In this document: positions 32,001-47,000 of the stretch, piece after piece
Numbering within the stretch: position 1 is the stretch's first letter
Layout of the letters: every line of letters starts with the position of its first letter
From: Owenia fusiformis
Taxonomy: Eukaryota > Annelida > Polychaeta > Sabellida > Oweniidae
NCBI GenBank assembly: GCA_903813345.2
Contig: CAIIXF020000001.1
Coordinates: 47,821,885-47,885,884 of the forward strand
Length of the DNA: 64,000 bases
Reading direction: 5' to 3'
The notes under the pieces: model-generated
Seen by the model: the letters and a program-made list of their open reading frames with translations, nothing else
The model's database searches: none
What the model was told of the DNA's origin: nothing
Made by a program: the position numbers and the translations under genes

Positions 32001-35000
32001 TACTTAACTATCTTAAAACGAGGTTACCTTACTCGACTTATCTAGATATGCCTTGGCCACCTTACAGTACTTATGACCTGTCCGAGTCGTTTATAAGACG
32101 ACGTTATAATGTTAAGATACACTTATCTCCAGGGATCGATTATTCACACATTTTAACTATCGATCAAGACTTTATTCCAGCAGTTTCTTTATATTATATC
32201 AATGACGTACATGGTTTTTAATTGCAAGGTTTATAGTTTATTTTTTCTAAGTCTAAAGCGCACTCTTTGTAGCATCCGTTTTTTTTGTTTGTTTACCTAT
32301 ACACTGGATCTATGAGCATGAGGAGTAGCCTATTTAGGTTACATTGTAACTTACGACATCTATTCAAAGTGTAGGAATGGTTTATTATGGAAATGGTGTA
32401 TCGGGGCTGCTCAATATCTATCTTATTGGCCACATTTATGAATAGAATAATCAAGAGATCAATATTTGACATTTTCCATTTAAAGTATAATCCTTTATTC
32501 TGACGCTCTCTTTACATCAAATGATGGAAACCTGTTATTAGTTTTTAGCTTGCAAGGTTTGTAACTACCTTTAGCTACAGCCCTATAGCTAAAGCCCTCT
32601 TTTGGTGGCACTTACATTGTTTTTCTCTTTCAATCTGGGTCCGTGTGCATGAGTTTAAATACAGAACCTTTTACATTAGCGTAAAGTTTATGACTTAACA
32701 AGCTAAAGAATGAAAGCTTATGGCTATTAATTATACACTGAACTAAAAACTAGGCTATTACCTCAATATTATATATGTATATTTGTACTTACTCTTTTTA
32801 TCGTATTTTAATATCATCCTCTTGATCTGCTTTTGATTATATTTAATTCCTAAAGAGGTCATTACATCACTGAGTTCCTTGGCGTCTATGTAACCATCAG
32901 AGTCCTTGTCAAATACCTTGAATGCGTCTCGGTATTCTTGCAGTTTAGACGTTTGAGCAGCCTGCAATTACGAAAGTATCACATTCAGTTCATATGGTAT
33001 ACAATTTGAATATTACTGACTCTGTTATACGAGTAGTATATATGTGAAGGGTAATAGATTTGATAAACATTATTTGTGCCAAGGAAAAAGAATCGCATGC
33101 TCCAAATTTCGTTTATTGTGGCCCTTGTTTTTCAATGGTAAGTAATCCTTTGCATGTACACATAAACATCAATACTGTGCACACTCATGCAAATAATAAG
33201 ACCTACTTTTTTAGTAGTTGTGAAATCCCCTGCCATTAATCTCTGGAATTCTTCAAAGTTGATCAGACCATCCCCGTCGAGGTCAGCCTCTTTTAGCATT
33301 AGCGCCGTATCTTCATCTGTTAGTACCACGCCCAGCTTTTTCATAGTGTATTGCAACTCTTTCTGATCTATGAAACCATTTCTGAAATATATTGATGTGA
33401 TTATTACAGAACATAGTATGCCGTACTTGCTGTATGATTAATCACGTCCCCTGGTAGTGATATACCAAAAAATAATTTCCCACATCTTGTCATGGTTATG
33501 GTTAACGTCAGTCAGTGACATAGAATTGCCATGGAGAAGCGGATATGATAGTCAGGCTTACCCGATGTAAAATTCGGTGAACATGCCTTTCTCCCTGCCG
33601 ATGAAAAAAAACATCGGCAGATTAAAGTTTCAAAATGAAATGCTTACCCATCTTTATCAAATATATTGAACGCTTTCAGTGCCTCCGAGTCCGCATCTGG
33701 TGGAGTGTGACTAAGCATTGACACATTGTGTTTGGCAAACCAGGTTTCCATCAACTCTTGGAATTCATTAAATTCTATTGTACCATTTCCTAAAGTAAAT
33801 ATTTATGTACTTTACACTTAAGCAATTAACTCTTAATCACATTAAACAATGTACAATACCGAATGATGCAATTTCTAGGATATTTCAAAAATATACAGCG
33901 CGTATAAAAAACGCAACAGGTTGTTATCTCGGAAAAACACAAAACCAGTGATAACAGCATTGATTTCATTCAATGTACCATAAAGCCATGTGTCTCATCT
34001 TTCTAATGGTATATCATTCGTTGATATTGGGTGATGGTTGGGCGAGTAATCATTCCTTGAGCAAAGTGGGCCAAAATCTCCTTAGGGCCAAGTTATAAAC
34101 ATCGCAAAAGTCAGTACACGGGGCCCAATGCAATATTGGCAGAAAACATAAAACCAATGATGACTGCATCCTTTTCATTCAATGTACCAAAACCTAAATT
34201 AATCCTTTTTACAATGGAATGCCATTCATTCACAGGGAGTCATGGTTGTCCGAATAATCATTATTTTGTAAAGTGGGGCAAACTTCAGCTTAGACCCAAG
34301 TTTTAAACATTGCAAAAGTCAGTGGATGGGGCATAGATGATATTGGAAAAAGGTATGGGATGTGAGACATAGACTGTAAAGTGTCTATACTCATACTTTT
34401 GCAAGAATACATCCTATACCCCTCTAAATGGCCACCACTTCTTAGCACGCAAAGATGCCCTCATCTCTCCATGCCATTGATGGCTCAGCTCTGAGTCATC
34501 TGTGGATTTAGGCAGAGAAAAGCAGCCCATAGACAATTCTTTCTCGAAGTTTTGCAATATCTAGTGAAGGAATGGTGAGCACAGATGCTCCTGAGATATC
34601 TCCAAAAGAAAAAGTCACAACAAATAAAGTCAGGAGAACTTCCATTGGCACTTAACTCTTGCACTGATTTTTGCAATTTCTGAAACTTGGTCCAGAGCCG
34701 ATTTTGACCCACTGTGTAAATGGAAGGATTTCTCACCCAAACATGACAACATCAGGCCCGTAAGACACTTTTCTCCAAGGGGGGTGCGGTTTTTAATAAA
34801 GAGAAAATAAAATTGTCATTTTTTCCACGCAAATCAAATCGCGTTAGTCAGAGGGGGGGCAGTTACTCTACATATTAAGGCCACTCAGTCTATTTTGTAG
34901 TCATTTTATTGTTTTCATATTGTTTTAAGACTAAATATTGTATGGGCAATTTGGAGAAACATTGGAATAGGGAGGATGTGCTAAAAGGCAATAGAATCAA

Positions 35001-38000
35001 TTTCAAGAAATTCTGATTTTTTAATCATTTTCCTCTTAGATGAGCGAGTGGGCAGCACATGAAAATTTTACTAATTCAAGATGCTGTCTGGTTAATTCAG
35101 AGCATTTTTAATGTGTTTGAGTAAATGAATGCTTTAGTTTTTTGGATGCAGTGTCAGAATTATTTATGATTTCATTATGCCACTTGGTGATTTCTGGGCA
35201 CTTTTAAAGTGTTTAAAATCAACAAATGGAACTTCCAAACATTTCCAATTGTTTTGTGGGGGTGTGAGGAGTGCCCCCCCCCCCTTAGAAAATTTTACAC
35301 TTCCGAGATGCTATTTGGTGCTTTCTGGGCAGTTTCAAAGTGTATGAGTCAATAAAAAATGTGTTTCAATTTTTTGGATGGGGGGGGTGTCAAAGAGGAT
35401 AAAAGGGTGAGGTGGGGTGGGGGTGCCAGAGGGGGAGCAAGGGGTTTTCCCTCAGAAACATTGACCATTTCAAGGTGCTATTTGATGATGTCTGGGCACT
35501 TTAAAAGTGACTCTGACATAATACATGAAATTCATATTTTTTCAATTGTTTTGTTGGGGATGTGATGGGTGACCAACTCTCCTTGAAAATTGTACAATTT
35601 TAAGATGATATTCGGTGCTTTCTGGGCACTTTTAAAGTGTATGAGTGAACAAAAAAATGAACAACAATCACAATTGTTTCAAATTTTGGGGGTGTCACAG
35701 GGGGGGGGGGGGGGGGTGCCAAAGGGGAGGTAAGGTTGGGGTTCCAGAGGGGGGAGCAAGTGGTTGTCCCCCATATCTGTCCCCAGAAACATTGACCATA
35801 TAGAGATGCTATTTGATGAAGTCTGGGCACCTAAAATGTGTCTGAGACAATACATGAAATAAATTATGAATTTTTGACAATTGTTTTGTTGGGGATGTGA
35901 GGGGTGGCCCACTTCCTTAGAAAATCTTAAAATTTAAGATGCTATTTGGTGCTTTCTGGACACTTTTAAAGTGCATGCATGAGTCAATAAAAAAGATTAA
36001 AGGGGGTGTCCAAGGGGGGGGTGTCCGAGGGGGAGGTGGTGTGAGGATGCCAGAGGGGGAGCAAGTGTTAGTCCCCCACGGCCAAGAAACATTGACTATA
36101 TCAAGGAGCTATTTGAAGATGTCTGGGCACTTTAAAAGTGTCTGAGACAATACATAAAATAAATTCAGAACTTCTCAATTGCTTTGTGTGTGGGGGGGTG
36201 TGTGAAGGGTGGCCCACTCCCCCTAGAACATTTTACAATTTTAAGATGCTATTTGGTGTTTTCTGGACACTTTCAAAGTGTATGAGTCAACAAAAAAGAG
36301 AAGAAAAAAATCATAATTTTTTTCAATTTGTTTTTTTTTGGGGGGGGGGCGTCCAAGGGGGAAGTGGGGAGAGGATGCCAGAGGGGGAGCAAGTGTTAGT
36401 CCCCCAGAAACATTGACTATATCAAGGAGCTATTTGATGATGTCTGGGCACTTTAAAAGTGTCTGAGACAATACATAAAATAAATTCAGAACGTTTCAAT
36501 TGTTTTGTGGGGGGGGGTGAAGGATGCCCCACTCTCCATAGAAAGTTTTACAATTTTAAGATGCTATTTGGTGCTTTCTGGGCACTTTCAAAGTGTATGA
36601 GTCAATGGAAAAAAATTTGAAAAAACAATTTTCCCCAAAAAATGGGGGTGTCAGAGGGGGGTGCGGTCGCACCCATCGCACCCCCCCCCCCCATCTGACG
36701 GCCATGAACATGTGAATGAATGACATATGATTGCAAAGAGGAGGGACGTGGCTTTATAGTACATTGAATGAAATTGATGTAGTCATCACTAGTTTTGTGA
36801 TTTTACGAGATAACTGCTTGTTGCGTTTTTTATACGCCCTGTACAATACATTGATTCTGTTGATTACTTATTGTATTCACATGGAAAAGTAAAATAACGC
36901 TTTAAACTTAATCTAACCGGAATCAAACAATATTGATTCTATGATTAATTCATAGTATGTCAACAATATCAAGATCTTACCATCTTTATCAACGTTTCTC
37001 AACATTTGCTGAACCTTTTCAAATGAAGTATGTACACCTAATGACTTCATAACAGATTGCATCTCTATTGCAGTGATCCTACCATCTCCATCCTTATCAA
37101 ACATGGAAAAAGCAACCTAAAATAAAACGTGATACATTTTCACAATATGGTAAATGTTCTTTATATGGGCCTATAAATAATATACGTTAATTGATTGTTA
37201 TCGCAAAAACATCAAGATTAGATCAATGAATTTAATATGTGTATGTATGTTATAATATTTCAGGATATATGCAAGAACCATAATGCAAATGTGAATTTTA
37301 CCTGTAATTCTGCTAGCTGTTGCGTGGTGAGGGCTGTAGTGGGTGTGAGTGGTTCTGACGGTCTGGGACTATGTTCTATCTCGGTGGGATTACTACTACC
37401 TATTCTACCATACATCATCTTGACAAAATCTACAACATGTAGAATTAAAGCATGTGTGAACGAAAAGTCATGGTCATGAAATAGTTAGATTAAAAAATAA
37501 TAACCAACCTCATAATTTCAAGACAGGATAATCTTGAGTGTGATGTTTTCAACTCGAGTGGTAATATTAGAATTCGACGAGTAGTTACAGGCCCGTAGCC
37601 AGGATTTGCCAAGGGGGGGGGTCAGTTTTCAAAAATTTCCAGGGGGGTTCACATTTGACAATTTTGGCCCAAATATGGCTACAATCACCCGAGAACTGCT
37701 AAAAATGGTGAAAACTGCATGATTTACAGGCCTGAGTTAACTATGATGTGTTTTGAATTACAATGAACCCACTCGCACGGTACAAATAATAGTAAAGGTG
37801 TTGCAATTCTTTTCAATAAAAATATAAACTACACTATAAATCAGAAAATTACTGACAAAAATGGTAGATTCATTATACTGGATGTCCAAATAGATGAATC
37901 GAGATACTTGCTAATTAATATTTATGCCCCAACCCAAAATCATGATGCTGATCAAAAAGCCCTTGTAGATCAAATCGAACAGCTAATTGTCGACATGAAC

Positions 38001-41000
38001 ACCGAAAATATAATCTTCGGAGGCGACTTTAATTGTATTTTGAATCCAAAACTAGACAAAATGGGAGGTGTTAATGAAAGAACAAGTACGTACGCTACTA
38101 AAATTGAAACTTTCATGGATACTTTTGACCTCATTGACACTTTTAGAACTATCTACCCGAATCTTAAAAGATATACATGGAGACAAAAAAGACCATTTAG
38201 GCAATCGAGATTAGACTACTTTTTCACATCATCACACCTCCTAAATAAAAAAGAACATATTAACACTCTGCCAGGTATTTTATCCGATCACAGTTTACTT
38301 GAATTACGCTTAAAACAAAATACTGAAAAACGAGGCAGAGGCTTATGGAAATTTAACAATAGCCTACTTTCAGATCCAAATTATAATGTTAAAATAAAAC
38401 AATGCATTAATGACTCTAAAATTAAACATGGAAATCTAAATGATAAAAGTATCTTATGGGAACTCATTAAATCCGATATCAGGTCATCAACCATATCTTA
38501 CTCAATACATAAAGCAAAACTACGCAAGGAAAATATTTGTAAACTAAAAGCAAATCTCGAAACCTTAGAATTAGAATTAAATAATGACACCGTTACTGAT
38601 GAAACTAAGGAAATGTATTTTACAACCAAATCAGATGTTGAGAATCTAAATAAAATCGAAACGAAGGCGGCTATACTCAGATCAAAATCAAAATGGTATG
38701 AAGAAGGCGAAAAAAATAGCAAATATTTCCTTTCCCTTGAACACAAAAATTCACTTAATAAAACCATAACTAGACTCCAAAAAGACGACGGTACTATAAT
38801 TACTAATCCAAATCAAATTTTGGAGGAAGAAAAACGCTTTTACGAAAATCTTTATAGAGAAACCATAACCGATGATACTTTACACGTTGTACAAATGGAT
38901 GATTTTATTGAAGATTTAAACTTGAAAAAACTTTCTAAATTTGAAAGAAACTCATGTGAGGGCGAACTTACCGAAAAGGAGTGCGCCGTTTCGTTAAAAA
39001 ATATGCCAAATGATAAGACGCCTGGAAGCGACGGATTTACTACAAACTTTTATAAATTCTTCTGGATTGACATAAAAACCTTTGTTGTTAATAGCCTTAA
39101 TTATGCTTTTCAAACCGGAGAAATGTCAATTTGTCAAAAACAAGGCGTTATAATCCTTATTCCTAAAAAAGATAAAATCAGAACGTTATTGAAAAACTGG
39201 CGCCCAATCAACCTCTTGAATACGGATTATAAAATTGGTACTAAAACAATAGCTAATAGAATTAGAAAAGTACTACCATCTATAATCGATTTTGACCAAA
39301 CTGCTTACATTGAAGGAAGGTATATAGGAGAAAATATCAGATTAATCGAAGATATGATAAATTATACATCAAATGAGAACATTTCTGGTATCTTACTACA
39401 AATTGACTTCGAAAAAGCTTTTGATTCCATTAATTGGAAATGCATTGAAAAAGCATTGAATCTTTTTAATTTTGGTGAAACTTTGGTCAAATGGGTCAAA
39501 ACTTTCTATAAAAATATACAATCGTGTGTATCAAATAATGGATTTCAATCAAATATGTTTTTCCCGGCAAGGGGAGTCCGCCAAGGCTGCCCCCTATCGG
39601 CTTACCTATTTATCATTGTAGCCGAACTTCTAGCAATATCGATCAGACAAAATAAAAACATAAAAGGTATACAGGCAAATAACACCGAAATCAAAATATC
39701 CATGTTCGCAGACGACACTACTCTATTCTTGGATTCTATAGACTCTTCAGAACGTGCACTAAATTGTTTAAACTCATTCTCACAAATCTCGGGGCTAAAA
39801 CCAAATTTAACTAAAACTGAGGGAAGATGGCTAGGACCTTATAAAATCAATCCTCCTTTCAGACCGCCCGGAAGCCTTCTATCCAAATTACACATAAATA
39901 ACGATAAATTATGTGCCTTGGGCATTTGGTTCAGTCAGGATCTAAATGAAAGAAATGCTTTAAATTTTTCCTCAAAAGTGAAAGCAATTGAGAACCTCTT
40001 TAAGATATGGACCTGAAGAAACCTAAGCCTTATAGGAAAAAACGTCATAATAAAAGCTCTTGCAATATCAAAATTAATGTATCTAGCATCCACCATTATT
40101 GTTCCTAACCACATCATTGAACAAGTTCAACAACTTATTAATTCATTTTTATGGAATGGAAAGCCACCTCTGATAAGTAATTCTACTACGATAGGAGAAA
40201 TAGAAAACGGGGGAATCAAATCCGTTCTTTTTGACGCACAGATTAAAGCATTACAAATTCAATGGGTGAAACGTCTGTATAATAAAAACGAGTCTAAATG
40301 GAAACATTTTTTCTATAAAGAATTCCCAAATCTCGAATCTAAAGAAATCTTTCATGCAAAGTTCAAAGAGCATACTTTTAACAACTTACCTGCTTTTTAT
40401 CTCTCGATGATGAAAACCTGGAGCTTAATTCACAATGCCGAACCTTATGACAAGTCCACCGTTATGAATGAATCAATTTGGAACAATAAATGGTTAACAA
40501 TTAACAATGAAAGTGTCAACTATCCTGATTGGAAAGCTCGAAACATATTTAAAGTAAAAGATTTAATAAATGAAAATGGAGATTTTCTAGGATACGAAGA
40601 ATTCACCCTAAAATATGATATCTTGACACCCTTCGTAACATACTACGGCATAATACACGCAATTCCACGCTCGTGGAAAACTCTCTTAAAAAACGAAAAT
40701 GATAATATCAATACACTAGGAGTTGATGACTTACAAATCAAAAATTCAATTATAAATATCAAACATATTAGTACCAAAAGAATATATTGGCACATCGTAC
40801 AAAACAAATTTAAGGAACCCGTAGGAAAACGATATTTCAATGAAAAATTTGACCTGACAGAACAAGAGTGGAAATCTATTTTTAGACTACCTTTTCAAGT
40901 TGCGCGAGAGCCAAAGATCCAAAGTTTCCAATACAAACTACTACTTAACCTCACCCCTTGTAACTTATTTCTGTTCAACAGAAAAATTAAAGAGTCCTAT

Positions 41001-44000
41001 CTATGTGATAAATGCAATCGTGGTGCAGTAGAAGACACCCAACACTTCTATATAGAATGCGCGACAGTCGCGAACTTTTGGAATGAAATATCTGTCCTAT
41101 TTGACAATATACTTTTGAGAGACCGGGATATATTATTAGGAAAAATAGGCAACCGTGACGATCGCGATACAATTCTAAATTATTGTTTGCTATACGCGAA
41201 AAACTACATTCACAACTCCAAAATTGGAAACTACGACATTAGTGTGAACGGTTTTAAAAATACTTTAAGAAACAAAATTAAAGATGAATTAAAAATATCT
41301 ACAGAAAACAAAAACCGGCAACTTTTTATCGGGAAATGGAACTCAATACTGAATAAATTAGACATACCATTTTAATTACAACAATGTATCGTTGCACAAA
41401 CCTGTATTTTATTATTTTATTATTTTTGCTGTCTGTACTGTGTATCTTTATTGCTTTTTATTCGAAATGAGATCATGTAACTGTTATGTGCCTTAACTCT
41501 ATATTATCATATTGTCTTTACTATCACCAATGTATGCACATGTATGTAAATTTATAGTGTGAGAAATAAATAATGAATATTAAAAAAAAAAATAAAATAA
41601 AAAAAAATAAAAAATACAATGAACCCACATTAATATTTCAACTTGAAGAATTACCTTCATAAAAGATCCGTCCATCTTTTACCCCTGTTTCCTTCATCAT
41701 GGCGTGGACATCAGAATCTGTGAGCTGGAGGCCAATCTCTTGCATTGTACTCTTCAGTTCTTTAGCGTCTACATAACCATTGGAATCTTTGTCGAAAGCC
41801 TGCAAAATATTTTCAAAACATTTATTGATAATGGTTCAACATTATTCACATTGAGCTAGTAATGCATTACTGTTTTCTGGCCAATCAGAACATAACTTAA
41901 TTATGCTATATCAGACAACATAGTTAATCAGGAGAAACTGAGTTGAAAGAAACCACTAGTCTTACTATGCAAACTGTAAATAGCATCATTAATGATACGC
42001 CAGAGGTTGATAGCATCATGCTCCTGCATCTTTAGGCTAAATGTTTAAGTTGGACACCTTTGAAAAATAACTTACCCTTCATTGAATGAATACTTGGGTT
42101 ATGATTGATAATTTAGATTGATTCTTTCATCTTATTGTATGAACATTTAGCTGATGTTATTGTTTTCATTGTTAACTAACGTCTCTAACTTGTTAATTTT
42201 GTCGACGCCTACGTGGTCACACAGGTCACCTCGGGGCTAAGGTCTCTGCGTCATGAGCAAATTGATGTTGATAAAAATGCATTAAGTCATAATGAAGACA
42301 GATGCAACAGCTGCCCTCATATGACAAAGAACACTTAAGAAAATGGAATACAATGCTAAATTCTTGCCAGGACTAATACAAACTTTACGTTATAATAATA
42401 ACAACGATGTGTTGTTGTTGTATTGCAATCAGGAATCCATGGAGTTTCCGTGACATTTCTTATAACATTTTGTCAGTGTGATAATCTTATTACCTTACAC
42501 CACTGATCTATCCATAATTGTACTCGAGAGTCAATGGTATTCAATCATAAATAAATACCTTAAAAACTGCCCTCATTTCAGAGTCGTCTGAACCTCGTTT
42601 TTCCTGTCCTTTATAAGCATCCTTCCTTTCTAATATGTCTACGAATTCGCCGAAGTCGATGAGACCATTCCCTTAAATCATAGTCATGCTATTATCAAAA
42701 ATTATATATGCGCACTGGTCTAATAAATAAGTGTCAGTTTAGAAAATAAATATATATTTCTATGACTTGACATATTTTTCTGACATATGATTTGTATTTT
42801 GTGTATGTTGTCTTTCTGTCAACAATATCCTTGTTTATTCCATAATACTGCTGTTTTCTCAGGGAAATATGAAGGAATAAAAATCGTATTGAATCGTATT
42901 ACATGAAAAAATCGTATTGTCCCCGGGAAGAAAATCGTATTGGAGCGTATTACATGAAAAAATCGTATTGTCCCCGGGAAAAAAATCGTATTGGAAAATA
43001 TTAACCTATTTTTGGTTTTCCTGTTATTTTTAACCTTAGCTAATTGATAAAAGCATTTTCAAAATGTGACATTTTAGAGGAATGTATTATGGAATAAATA
43101 GGTTATTTCTGGTCGGGATTGAATATGGGTTTCATTCCTCGGAAAATATGATATTGACCTTGGGAAATATATATATATATATATATATTATAGGAATATC
43201 CTATGGTTTTGAAAAAATATCATTTATATCAATGAGTGGATATTGATATCTTCATGAGTGAGCGCAGCGAATGAGTGAAGATATTTGTATCCATGAGTGG
43301 ATATAATTGATATTTTTGAAAAACCATAGGATTGTCCGTTTATCCCATGGGAAATCATCATCAGCGAAAAAAGTTGAAAAATATAATTTGAGAAAAAATT
43401 TGAAAAAATAATTTTAAAAAATTGTGAAAAAATGTTGACAATTTTTTTTGAAATTTTGAAATTTTTTTAAAATATTTTTGAAAAAATTAAAAAATGTAAA
43501 AATAATTCTTTTTGAAAAAATTCGAAACCATCGAATATCACTTTTCAAACCATCGAATATCACTTTTTAAGACGTGATATTCGATAGTTTAAAAATGATA
43601 TTCGATGGTTTGTGAATTTTTTGCTAAAATATGATATCTTGATCCACAAATCAACTATATCTTTGTGTGATATTCGACCTATATCCTTGTAACCATGGGA
43701 TAAATTATTATTTTGTGCGGCTATAGCTAGTAAGTGAATTTTTTTCTTACCATCAGTGTCAACTTTATTAAACATTTTCTTGAGCATATCTTCACTTGGG
43801 GCTTGTCCCAATGATTGCATGACAGACTGTAGTTCCTTCACACATATATCCATCCCCATCCTTGTCAAACAAGGCAAATGATACTTTAAATTCTGTAAAA
43901 ACACATGGTAGTTTATTCATGATAATAGGTCTGCATATTTATTAACAGCTTTGGTCTTGGTCAAAGAAATTGTATAAGATATTAGACACAAAACAAGAAA

Positions 44001-47000
44001 TATGGGAGATTTCAACACGTTTTAACCTGCACAATATCTAAAATGAGACATTTATATTCTACGATAAGGTAATGTCATTATCAAGCCATGTAACAGGTGT
44101 ATTGTTCATGGGAAGCTATTAAGATAGTATAATAAAAAGATTAAATGTGACTGTACATCACTATAAACGTTAAATATTTACAAAGAAGAATATACTCTTG
44201 AAGAGTTTAACAGTTTCCTGCAACAGTAACAAAAGTATCAATGATGTATGTGATATAATGTGAATTAAGTCACATGTTATATTCTTCTGAAATGATATCC
44301 CTTCCCGTTCTCAACCTCATACAACCATCAAAATCCATCAATTTTAAGAGTGTAGTGTTCGTTTTCATTTTACATCAGAGGCAGGCCACCTTCAAATCAT
44401 TGACACGTAAGGTTTTTGATGAACTTTGTCAGTGACCAACAAAAAAAGGCAATACATGGGACTGCTAATGATAATGAGAGAAGTTATCACTTATATTCAC
44501 ATGGAGATTTACCTGTGACTTGTTCCTTGGAAAATTGTACTGAGGGTTTGGTACCAGTCGGGAGTTTACCGTACATCATCTTTACAAAATCTGAAATTAC
44601 ATTCACAAATTGCTATCTGGTTTTTACTGGCAAAAGCTATTGTAGCACATTAAAATCATTGATTAATAAAAATATTTCTTGATTTTGAACGTTTTTGTTG
44701 TTTTGGCACTGATCTTTTACATTTACAATGTTAATATCAGTTAATCTGAAACCATATGCTAAGGGCTGATATGAAAAAGTCACTCCACCTTGGTGGGAAT
44801 CGAACCCACAACCTCCTGATTACATGTCAGGTGCTCTAAAATATTGCTTTAAACACACGAATACGTAAAAACAGCGATGATTAATTAAGTTGAGAATGCA
44901 ATTTTAAACAATCTAAGGAGACAGTGTAAAATAATTAAGATTTTTATGAACAATCGAAATTATCCTTTTTGCCTCAATTACTAACTATAATATTCTTTCA
45001 AAACAAAATAAATGTGTTGCATAAATCAATTATGTAATTTCGTCATTCCTAATTCCCCGTGTTAAATACATTTACATTATGTTATAATGTATTTGATTTC
45101 TTGGTCAACGAATGTTCGATTAGTCCAGTGGGAAGTTATGATATGGATGAATCAATATAGGCAAGCAAGTGGGATATCGTAGGTGGCCTATTGCTACTTT
45201 ATATACGCATCTTGTGTTCGAAGATTAATGCCAGCATTGGTCACATGGGCCCTGGGGGTGGGGTATACTATATGTAGAACATGATTTATCTAGTCCTATC
45301 GGTTGGTCTATGATGAATTAGCAGAATCAAGAGGAGTTTATTTCCGAAAGTGAAATCAACAGAGAAAGGAATTCCAAATATACAATATAATAAAATATAT
45401 TGATGGTACATTTTCTTCATAAATATGGCACTTTGACTCATGTTAACGAAGTTACATGTACCTTTGCACAAATCAATATACGAAAAGTTATATTTTGTTT
45501 GCCTAGAATTATAACAGGTGACTGATGGGATGAAATGGTTATTATTATGCAATTTTTAACTCATTTTCTCAAATATCACCAGACGAGAAAGTATATTCTG
45601 CCCTTTGGCTTGCACTATAGTAATTAAAGGGTGACGCATATCGTTTAGCAAATCGAACGCTCGTTTCTGGTGTTGCTCACCGTTTAGTATAAAAGGCCCG
45701 ATCCCGGAATAATACTCAAGGGTTCACAGGCTCGAGGTCGTTGTGTCAACACCTCTAACTGTTATATAGCATAAGTATATTATAGATCGTCACATATTTA
45801 TAAAACGGTGATTTTTATTTGACAAATCAATTCCACATTTATGGGTGAAGTTTCAGGATCTTCTATTTGTGTACAATAAGGAAAAATTGACATCTAAATT
45901 TCCCCATAACGTAATAGCACACAGCTTGGTATATGAAATAACCTACAAATGAAACAAAGCAGTTCTAATACAAGGATTTATATTGGCTGTTGTACATATT
46001 CTTTGAACGCAATCACTCTATGGATAATGTTTTCAAAATCATTATAAACGGATTACTTTATCTCAAAGACAATTTCAATAAACTGGATTTTACAGAACTC
46101 CCCTGATTTCTTAAAAATGGACTGATCCAGTCGAATCGCCTGGAGCCGCCTTATTGTTTTTATACGGGATGCTTATCGGAACCCTTTAAAGACCTGAGTG
46201 CTTGAAATCTAACCGACATAAAGCACAGACAAGTGTTGAGTTGAACTAACCTTCATAGTAAATTCTTTTTGATTTCCCTACGCCCGCTTCTTTCATCATG
46301 GAATCCACATCTTTATTACTTAGTTTCACTCCTAAATCATCCATGGTCGATTTCAGTTCATCACAGTCGATGTACCCATTATTATCCCGATCAAATACCC
46401 TGTAATGGAAATATGTATTGACCATTAAAAAATGTCTAGCTCACCCAAGGGAGTGTTCAGTAAATTTATCACCAGAGAGAAGATTTAAAATACCTACTTA
46501 ACCTAGGAACACAGTAACATTTCATAAGTAAAATTTTGCGCTTTATTAGATGTTTCACTTAAAATTGTTCATAACCGGACAATAACAAGTTCTGCAACAT
46601 CATCCACCAGATGTCTTGCTTTATTTAATGGTGCTTTTATAGCTTACTCGAACATTATAGAGCACTATCATACATTCGTGTCTCCTTTATATGATGCTAT
46701 GAAGTACTTGAATACCACAGTATATGATGTTATTCTAAGATCTCAACTGTTTGTTGCTGAAACGTCTGATATCATATCGTTACTACCCCTATGTATTAAA
46801 CACACATTCCACACACACCAGAATCTCATTTACCATTGTAAATTTAATGTTAGGCAACAATTATTGTACCATGATCAGAGCAACCAATATTTATTGTTCA
46901 ATGCTCTATGGGTTACTGGAGTGGCCCTTCCGATATCATGTCATTTTATATAGCTGTGGATAACTTGTCAATGAAGGTTTCTGTATCTCGTATATAGAAT

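Noticed and set aside
35359-36416. Gly/Pro-rich frames on both strands
   Set aside because: They are translations of G-run satellite units and have low complexity.
38498-38767. Minus-strand frame in the LINE
   Set aside because: Antisense shadow of the reverse transcriptase frame.
44781-44845. A functional tRNA gene
   Set aside because: The acceptor 5' half and D-stem are missing and the anticodon loop lacks the usual T before the anticodon.
46678-46963. Two overlapping plus-strand frames
   Set aside because: They lie in an EF-hand intron with no splice context or similarity.
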